Positions 58,925-64,000 of a DNA stretch of 64,000 nucleotides are shown piece after piece; position 1 is the first letter of the stretch; every line of letters begins with the position of its first letter. A model generated the notes under the pieces. The model was not told the origin of the DNA. It did not search any database and worked only from the letters and a program-made list of their open reading frames with translations. Origin of the DNA: a virus. A program made the translations under genes and the position numbers. The stretch spans positions 1-64,000 of IMG/VR virus record IMGVR_UViG_3300012001_000010. One strand, 5' to 3'.

Positions 58925-59176
58925 TTATCCGAGCATATCGTCCTCGTCGTCCTCGTCATCCTCGGCCGCGATGATCTCTTCGAGTCGATGAATGATCTTC
59001 GACATTGATTTCTCGTATCCAGCCTTGATGATCTCATCAAGCTTCTCTCTTGCTTCGTCGTAGTCGGAGTCGACCGTATCCCAATCGACGACTATAAACT
59101 CGGGGTCGCATCCAAACCCAGTCGTCTCGGTGACGACTCCTCCCTCGACCTCAACAACGATGTATTGCTTTGCCAC
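58925..59176 (-). CDS. Small acidic protein
   Basis: 83 aa from a GTG at 59176. QYIVVEVEGGVVTETTGF then IIKAGYEKSMSKIIHRLEEII and an acidic end (AEDDEDDEDDMLG). A beta-strand start and helical body; acidic tails of this kind often bind partners. It is the cistron 5' of ribozyme C. No family recognised. Confidence 0.55.
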   Translation of the reverse strand: MAKQYIVVEVEGGVVTETTGFGCDPEFIVVDWDTVDSDYDEAREKLDEIIKAGYEKSMSKIIHRLEEIIAAEDDEDDEDDMLG

Positions 59177-59222
59177 GATATTGAATCCCCTGTAGTGTTT
59201 CCACGTTTCGATAAAGGTACTC

Positions 59223-59495
59223 TTAGATCACGATTCCGAACCTTGCGCGGTGTTTCAATTCCTCGAACTTGGAGCAGAGTGCGTTGACCAGTACCCGGCA
59301 CTTAAGCCAGAGCACTCCCGTATTCTCCTCTCCAGTGATAAGAGTCGATTCGCTGTAATTATGTTCGCCGTCTTGATGCTTGATCGTGACCCAGACTCCC
59401 GCGTCCGTGTAGTGGCAATCCATCTCCGGGCGATCAAGCATCGTGTTGATCGCGGAGATAGCGCGGGAGGCCGCAAGTTCCTGATTGGCTTTCAT
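59223..59495 (-). CDS. Small hypothetical protein
   Basis: 90 aa. LAASRAISAINTMLDRPEM, then GVWVTIKHQDGEHNYSES and VLVNALCSKFEELKHRARFGIVI. Alternating beta and helix, one Cys in the second half. CAGGAGTCC lies upstream of the ATG. Function unknown. It appears to be the first gene of the ribozyme-bearing operon or a continuation of the one at 59529. Confidence 0.5.
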   Translation of the reverse strand: MKANQELAASRAISAINTMLDRPEMDCHYTDAGVWVTIKHQDGEHNYSESTLITGEENTGVLWLKCRVLVNALCSKFEELKHRARFGIVI

Positions 59496-59528
59496 TCCTT
59501 GGACTCCTGTTTGTGAGGATAGAGTAGG

Positions 59529-59831
59529 TCACGTAAAGAAGCTCTCTACGTCCTTGCGGTTAAAATCGTGGATATCAATCCATTTAACCGTTTGACGATG
59601 CTCGATAAACGATTCAACGAGCGATGAGCAATCATTGATAATTTCGTCTTGACTTAGATTCAAGGCGAACGCCGATTCAACGGAAAACTCCCTTTGGTGT
59701 CCATCGTGAATCTCGGCATGGATAATCCTGACGATGACACTTCCGTTTCGTTTAAAAGTGTAAACGAAAGGATTGCCAATCTTTGACTTGACGAACTCGA
59801 TCGCTAAACGAGAGATGTCGTGTTCTGTCAT
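59529..59831 (-). CDS. Small hypothetical protein
   Basis: 100 aa from ATG 59831 (GGAGCAGG upstream); the longer frame to 59966 overlaps the upstream gene. HDISRLAIEFVKSKIGNPF, SVIVRIIHAEIHDGHQREFSV, and ending DIHDFNRKDVESFF. Mixed alpha/beta, His- and Asp-rich. No family recognised. Confidence 0.5.
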   Translation of the reverse strand: MTEHDISRLAIEFVKSKIGNPFVYTFKRNGSVIVRIIHAEIHDGHQREFSVESAFALNLSQDEIINDCSSLVESFIEHRQTVKWIDIHDFNRKDVESFFT

Positions 59832-59833
59832 TG

Positions 59834-60037
59834 CTAGTCCTGCTCCGTTAGAGAGAACTCCTCGCAAATTTGATCCGCGATGGCGATAGCCAACGCACTC
59901 TCGATTGTGATTTTCAGCCGATCCCCGATCTCCTTGATCCTCTCTGGGTAACGCTTGGCGTACCACATGTGGTCTTGCGCGATCCTCGCGATCCTTTCGT
60001 AATAAGGAGGGAGATTCCGCTTCATTTTATCGCTCAT
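59834..60037 (-). CDS. Small hypothetical protein
   Basis: 67 aa. MKRNLPPYYERIARIAQDHMW then RIKEIGDRLKITIESALAIAIADQICEEF, largely helical. It ends 2 bases before the next ATG. Function unknown. Confidence 0.5.
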   Translation of the reverse strand: MSDKMKRNLPPYYERIARIAQDHMWYAKRYPERIKEIGDRLKITIESALAIAIADQICEEFSLTEQD

Positions 60038-60070
60038 GATTTTCCCTGCGATGATTCCTTTGTAAGACCA

Positions 60071-60217
60071 CTACTTGCTTTCGAGGAGTGACACTTTGGC
60101 CCAAGGGAGTTTGGCCTTGATCTGGTCGATACAGGCATGAGCGAGTTCCGAGGTCTTGAACGCCCCGGCGTCCATCCATGTCTTTGTGGACGGGTTGAAC
60201 AGTATGACGTAGAACAT
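60071..60217 (-). CDS. Small hypothetical protein
   Basis: 48 aa from ATG 60217 (AGGGAGA upstream). YVILFNPSTKTWMDAGAFKTSELAHACIDQ, a beta strand followed by helix. Possibly a DUF-type phage protein. Function unknown. Confidence 0.45.
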   Translation of the reverse strand: MFYVILFNPSTKTWMDAGAFKTSELAHACIDQIKAKLPWAKVSLLESK

Positions 60218-60269
60218 GGGCTTCTCCCTTGGATTCGGCGTGATAGTGAGTGGTGGATGCAGATGTAGG

Positions 60270-60683
60270 TCAGGATTTCCGACCTGCAACTAAAACGGTC
60301 TCGACCTTGGGCGGGACACGACGCCCCGGCTTCACTTCATCCCACGGATCAAATGGTTTCCGCTCGCGTTCGATCGGGAACATCCGATCCCCTGTCTCAC
60401 GGATGACATGGACGAGACGATCCGATTTCTTGGTCAAGAGGACTGGAAGCCACTTAACCGCTCCGATTCCGGGGATGATCGAGAAGATAGCTACTTCGCT
60501 GAATCGCCCAGTCTCTCGGATCGCCAATTCGATTCCGGCGGGGTTTCCGTCCCGCGTTGCCTTCGAGTAAGCCTTGAGGAATGATCGGCAATTCGCCGAT
60601 TCCGTTTTGTCAGCGCATCCAAGGCGGCTTTCGATATATTCCTTGAGCAGAGCCGTCCGCTGCTGATCCGGCTTGAGGATCAT
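60270..60683 (-). CDS. Hypothetical protein
   Basis: 137 aa from ATG 60683 (GGA 5 bases upstream); the longer frame to 60788 has no binding site. Charged helical N terminus (RTALLKEYIESRLGCADK), then IIPGIGAVKWLPVLLTKKSDRLV and a basic C terminus. No family recognised. Confidence 0.5.
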   Translation of the reverse strand: MILKPDQQRTALLKEYIESRLGCADKTESANCRSFLKAYSKATRDGNPAGIELAIRETGRFSEVAIFSIIPGIGAVKWLPVLLTKKSDRLVHVIRETGDRMFPIERERKPFDPWDEVKPGRRVPPKVETVLVAGRKS

Positions 60684-60817
60684 GATCCGTCTAGGACGTG
60701 CGGGAGGATCATTGCGTGTCGTTGCCGTAAAAATCCCCGTTCGATCCCGTATAGGCCCAAGGATCGGGCGGGGATTGCATGCAGTCATGCAGGCTCATTT
60801 CGAGTAGGCATGAAAAA

Positions 60818-60844
60818 TCAACCCCCTAGGCATTACCTAGGAGG
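60818..60844 (-). terminator. Intrinsic terminator downstream of the 60974 gene
   Basis: An 11-bp stem with one mismatch (60818-60828 / 60834-60844, CCTAGG core) and a 5-base loop. On the minus strand a TTGATTTTT tract follows. It ends the transcript of the gene at 60974-61990 before the small-gene operon. Confidence 0.75.
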
Positions 60845-60885
60845 TTGTCTTATCTTCCGATTCCATTTCGTTCCCGTTTGGTTGT

Positions 60886-60911
60886 TTCTAGGGGACGCAT
60901 CCCCCAGGCCA
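60886..60911. repeat. Hairpin repeat (AGGGGA...TCCCC), copy 1
   Basis: TAGGGGACGCATCCCCCAGG forms a short hairpin and is followed by CCA. A near copy (TAGGGGATGAATCCCCTAGG, also followed by CCA) lies at 62619-62644, so the two flank the 60974-61990 gene. The role is unknown; processing or protein binding are possible. Confidence 0.5.
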
Positions 60912-60970
60912 CCCGTTCGCGGTCCTTCCACCCGTTTCGTTTATGTCCGGGTGGAAGGCTTGCGAACGGG
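60912..60970. other. Large imperfect hairpin after the 60974 gene
   Basis: Stem of 9 bp (60912-60920 / 60962-60970, CCCGTTCGC) plus 11 bp (60924-60934 / 60948-60958, CCTTCCACCCG) interrupted by a 3x3 internal loop, with a 13-base apical loop. It begins 3 bases after the stop of the minus-strand gene. There is no U tract at its base, so it may protect the mRNA 3' end or bind protein rather than terminate. Confidence 0.7.
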
Positions 60971-60973
60971 GGA

Positions 60974-61990
60974 TTAACCCGCTTTGGTCGTGATGAGAGC
61001 GTTGTCGATGACCTTGAGCATCTGATCCAGCGTGTCGCGAAGGACACGCATTTCGGAGACCTTGCCCGCTGCTTGCAGACCTTGTGCGAGCATGCGAACG
61101 TCGTTCTTGGTGCAATTCTCGATGTCGAAACCGCCGACGACGGGCATCTCAAGGTTGTGGAGCTTGAGAACCTTGGCGGCAATCTCGGCCACATCGGCGG
61201 GAGTTGCATGATCCGTGTCGAGCGCTTTGGAAATGGCGTCCGAAATCTTCGACTGGGCAGCTTCCTTGTCGGCGCGGAGCTTCCGATCCGCGACCTTAGC
61301 CGCAGCGGCGCTGATCTCTTCCGGGGTCTTAGCCTTGCCGCGAGATTCCTTCTCGGCCGCGATCTTAGCCTTCTCGGCGTCGATAGCGTCATTGAGTTCC
61401 GCGATCGACAAGGGGAACTTGCTCAACTGGCGATCGACGTAGCATGCCGCGAAACCGATCCAGCCCTTGCGGATTTCTCCGGTAAGGGCTTCGGGATCGA
61501 ATTCGAGCATTGGCAGGAAGTTGTGGTAAACCTGCCCGTAAGGCATGTCGTCCACATTCGCGACCATCGGCCGGACGGCTTCGATGAACAAGTGCATGCG
61601 AATATACTTGTCGAACTCAACCGTCTTGATGGCGATCCGGCTCTTGACGAGCAACTCGCAGTCGTCGCAGACTTTCTTCAAGTCCTTGACGCCGTTCCAC
61701 GATCCAGCCTTGAGACTCGCCTTGCGGCGATTCGCCAGCTTAAGCGCGTGCTTGCCGAGCTTCGCGTACTTCTTGAGCTTGTCCTTCGGGTCAAGGGTAT
61801 CGGCCGCGAGGGTGACGAGTTGCTCTTCATCCTTGCCGTAGCCGATCTGCTCGGCCACGAACTTCGGATCGGGCTTCAACGAATCCTCTTCGACGGGGGG
61901 GAGACCCTTGGCGTCGTCGTCCATCAATTCGGCCTCGATAACCGTGGACCCGCCGACGTACTTGACAAGTTCCGTGCTGTTGGTGAACAT
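60974..61990 (-). CDS. Hypothetical protein
   Basis: 338 aa from ATG 61990, MFTNSTELVKYV; the longer frame to 62113 lacks a site. Helical, Lys/Ala/Glu-rich, with a coiled-coil-like region (AEKAKIAAEKESRGKAK, DRKLRADKEAAQ) and an N-terminal part containing CDDCELLVKSRIAIK. A DNA- or RNA-binding structural protein is possible. It stands alone between the long non-coding stretch and a strong terminator, so it probably has its own promoter and high expression. No family recognised. Confidence 0.55.
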   Translation of the reverse strand: MFTNSTELVKYVGGSTVIEAELMDDDAKGLPPVEEDSLKPDPKFVAEQIGYGKDEEQLVTLAADTLDPKDKLKKYAKLGKHALKLANRRKASLKAGSWNGVKDLKKVCDDCELLVKSRIAIKTVEFDKYIRMHLFIEAVRPMVANVDDMPYGQVYHNFLPMLEFDPEALTGEIRKGWIGFAACYVDRQLSKFPLSIAELNDAIDAEKAKIAAEKESRGKAKTPEEISAAAAKVADRKLRADKEAAQSKISDAISKALDTDHATPADVAEIAAKVLKLHNLEMPVVGGFDIENCTKNDVRMLAQGLQAAGKVSEMRVLRDTLDQMLKVIDNALITTKAG

Positions 61991-62618
61991 GGTACTGGCG
62001 TTCCGTTCTCTTGACGGAATGCCGCCGGAGTGGGGGATGCTTGTCGCATCCCTCACTCCACTTGCTTTCCCGGATATGACATACCCGATCAAAGCTTGCG
62101 GCAAGTGGATCATCGGAGAGTTGCACTCCGATATCGACTTCGCCTCTGCATCACGACCAAACTAGTCCAGCGTTGTCACGATCGGCACAATGCCGACACG
62201 CTTGGCTAGCTTGGATATGTTGCAACGAACATTAGGCCACGACCGCCCTTTGCAGGCGACTAAGGAGAGAATTACACTCTCCATTCCGTTTTATGTTACG
62301 GTCGTTTAGAACTGGCCTAACTATGTCACAATGGAAACCGGCATGCCGGAACACCATTGCATTATCCAAATGCTGACGAATCGTTTCGGCGAGTTACAGT
62401 AACGAGTTACGTCGTTACGTGAGGGAGTTTCGCCCTCTTTGACTTGCCTACCCTGCGATTGTCGCGAACCATTTCAGGCTCTAGCTTTGTTCCTAGTCAT
62501 TCCATCGCGAGTGTACAGGTACACAAACGCGAATCAGACTCCATGAACATTTGGACTACGTTTTTTCTTCCCGATCCGAGCAAGGCGGTTTGTTTCGTGT
62601 CTCGTTTCCTTCCCAGTG

Positions 62619-62644
62619 TAGGGGATGAATCCCCTAGGCCATTT
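62619..62644. repeat. Hairpin repeat (AGGGGA...TCCCC), copy 2
   Basis: AGGGGAT/ATCCCCT 7-bp stem with a 2-base loop, followed by AGGCCA as at copy 1 (60886-60911). Confidence 0.5.
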
Positions 62645-63561
62645 CAGTCCGCACCACGATCCGTACCGCTTTAGGCGGGTTTTCGTGGGCGGGTTAAACT
62701 CGGCCACTAAAAGTTAGTGGCACTACCCTAGGCACACTGGCCATTGTGGGCTTGCGTCCGGCGGGTCTCATTAGGCCCGTCTGACACTCCAAATCTAGGC
62801 CCCACAAACCAAACGTCAAATCAAAATGGCAAACCGCTTGAAACGTGTTTATAAAAAGCAACGCTTACAAGTGTGGATACTATAACGGCGCACGCGCACG
62901 CCTATGTACGCGCAGGCGCACGAGATTTTGCCCCAAAAACCAAGTGTCCAAATCTCGCGCATGCGCCTGTTTCATTACTGGAAAAAATCAACACCTGCCT
63001 GCCTGCCTGCATAGGCACGCGAATAACGGGCGCGTTAGTAACTAAGGCGTGCATACGCGGAGAACTAAACGCGTGTAAGGGGCCTAGGGCTTGCTCTAGG
63101 GCATGGTAAGGCTAAATTTTGCGGCGAGCCTACGGCGTTTAGGGTACAGGTGGACACTAGGGGACAAGCGGATAGTTAACCCTCGGGCGTAGGCGTATAC
63201 GCGCACGCACGCGGGATGCTTAGTGGGCAATCGTATAGTAGGTGCAGTTAGTTAGTGGGCAAATGCTAAGTTAGTGGGTTTAAGTATAGGTAATTTAAGA
63301 GGGTAGTGTTCGTAAGAGCAGTTAAAATTAAGAGGATTCAAGCAATGAATATATCGGCAAATGCTTATCTGTCAGTGAGAGGCACCATAATGAGTACCCT
63401 AACCCTATACCCTGCCAGGGGTTATGGCGACACCCGCCGAGTCCCCCCAATTCAAAAACTTCGCGGGCTAACCTTCACAGCCTGGAATTTTTTAACCCTG
63501 GGGTAATTTGCCCCTATCCGCCCCTTCCTTATATATAGGGACCATGTAGGCACCTAAGCTA

Positions 63562-63592
63562 AAAGGCAAAGGTCATAATGAGCTTTGCCTTT
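63562..63592. terminator. 31-bp palindromic terminator, copy 8 (reverse orientation)
   Basis: Perfect stem with centre GTCATAATGAG, 55 bases after the minus-strand gene stop at 63647. It separates that gene from the long non-coding region. Confidence 0.7.
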
Positions 63593-63646
63593 TGAGGGGC
63601 CTTAAATTTAACGGGCGGAAGGAACGCCCGAATCCGGCATGGATGC

Positions 63647-63955
63647 TCAGGTCTTAAATCTCATCTTGGCCGGTACAGATACTGCCTGCGTCGATGGATA
63701 TGAGAGATTCTTAAGGATCGCGATCATCTTGACTTGATTCCGGTTCAGCTTCTCAAGGAGCCGTTCTGTCCTCGCCATGCTCTCCATCTGCTCCCGCCGC
63801 CATGAGTCGTGCATCTGAAGAGGCTTGAGGCCGACATGATCCTCTTCGGACTGGATCGACCTTCTGCGGTTCTCGCTAGCAACCCAATCCTCGAACCATT
63901 TAACCTGAGACATCGCGGTGATCTTACGCCGACGAGACATAGGTAGGGTTCGCAT
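63647..63955 (-). CDS. Small hypothetical protein
   Basis: 102 aa if it starts at 63955; internal starts at 63940 (97 aa) or 63913 (88 aa, MSQVKWFEDWVAS) are possible because no clear binding site is seen. Charged and helical (ERLLEKLNRNQVKMIAILK), with a basic N terminus and C terminus. It is the last gene before the window edge. The final 40 bases contain a CCCGAA/TTCGGG dyad. Confidence 0.45.
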   Translation of the reverse strand: MRTLPMSRRRKITAMSQVKWFEDWVASENRRRSIQSEEDHVGLKPLQMHDSWRREQMESMARTERLLEKLNRNQVKMIAILKNLSYPSTQAVSVPAKMRFKT

Positions 63956-64000
63956 TGCGGCTCTAAGGAGCGGCAGTCCCGAAAGTTCGGGCTTGGAACG

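Larger units (their letters stand above)
62000..63640. other. Long non-coding region rich in dyads
   Basis: About 1.6 kb with no convincing gene on either strand. It contains GGAG/CTCC hairpins near 62110 and 62270; the palindrome CCGGCATGCCGG near 62340; GTTAC/GTAAC repeats near 62394-62420; a GTGTAC-AG-GTACAC dyad near 62511; hairpin copy 2 (62619-62644); GCCACTAA/TTAGTGGC near 62703; an alternating purine-pyrimidine CGCACGCG-rich stretch (62887-62970, 63190-63215); TTAGTGGG repeats (63220-63280); and terminator copy 8. Candidates are an origin, a packaging site or a large structured RNA. No tRNA seen. Confidence 0.6.

Noticed and set aside
59177-59222. Possible fifth hammerhead between the genes at 59223 and 58925
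   Set aside because: The minus strand has GAAAC and a short hairpin, but no CUGAUGA core and no pairing for stem II.
60845-62014. Long plus-strand open frame (389 codons) opposite the gene at 60974
   Set aside because: It is exactly antisense to a gene with better codon character and a coiled-coil protein. Its product is Leu/Arg/Gly-rich as expected for a shadow frame, and it crosses the terminator hairpin.
62845-63109. Two overlapping plus-strand open frames in the right-hand non-coding region
   Set aside because: No ribosome binding site, Cys/Arg/His-rich random-like products and simple-sequence DNA underneath.

Overview
The window looks like most of the genome of a short-tailed (podovirus-like) temperate bacteriophage with moderately high GC. 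It has a large terminase, portal, head-tail adaptor and tail-nozzle-like protein, large internal virion proteins, an integrase with an excisionase-like gene, phage-type nucleotide metabolism, and tightly overlapping ATGA/GTGA gene starts. I found no tape-measure gene, rRNA, tRNA or CRISPR array. Strong AGGAGG-like ribosome binding sites show a bacterial host, but the host cannot be named from the sequence. A major capsid protein and a replicative DNA polymerase were not recognised. Both window edges look arbitrary, and the left edge cuts a gene.

Layout. (1) 1-16.3 kb, minus strand: a candidate lysis cassette (membrane protein, Tat-signal cysteine peptidase, lipoprotein-like gene); nucleotide metabolism (class II ribonucleotide reductase with intein, ThyX, HD phosphohydrolase, dATP/dGTP diphosphohydrolase-like, MazG-like); a sigma factor; and DNA processing (RusA, SF2 helicase, ParB-like, prim-pol, free-standing HNH, Rad52-like). 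A conserved ~40-bp promoter-like element recurs four times here. (2) 16.3-16.9 kb: a divergent non-coding region with dyads and pentamer repeats. (3) 16.9-43.8 kb, plus strand: packaging and virion genes, ending with a 759-aa protein carrying ADP-ribosyltransferase and zincin motifs and an 1154-aa protein. The terminase has an intein that contains an out-of-frame HNH endonuclease gene. (4) 44.1-46.1 kb: excisionase-like HTH gene, tyrosine recombinase and an attP-like repeat region. (5) 46.1-62.0 kb, minus strand: SNF2-type helicase, serine recombinase, adenine methyltransferase, a second sigma factor and many small unknown genes. (6) 62.0-63.6 kb: a long non-coding stretch rich in dyads, then one small gene.

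Most striking is a cluster of four type II hammerhead ribozymes on the minus strand at 57.26-58.92 kb. Each sits in the gap between a stop codon and the ribosome binding site of the next gene. Three have the complete consensus core. The fourth has one core change and is overlapped by a 23-bp inverted repeat that could mask its catalytic strand. They would cut the polycistronic transcript into single-gene mRNAs. Eight copies of a 31-bp palindrome, probably a bidirectional terminator, punctuate the transcription units across the window.
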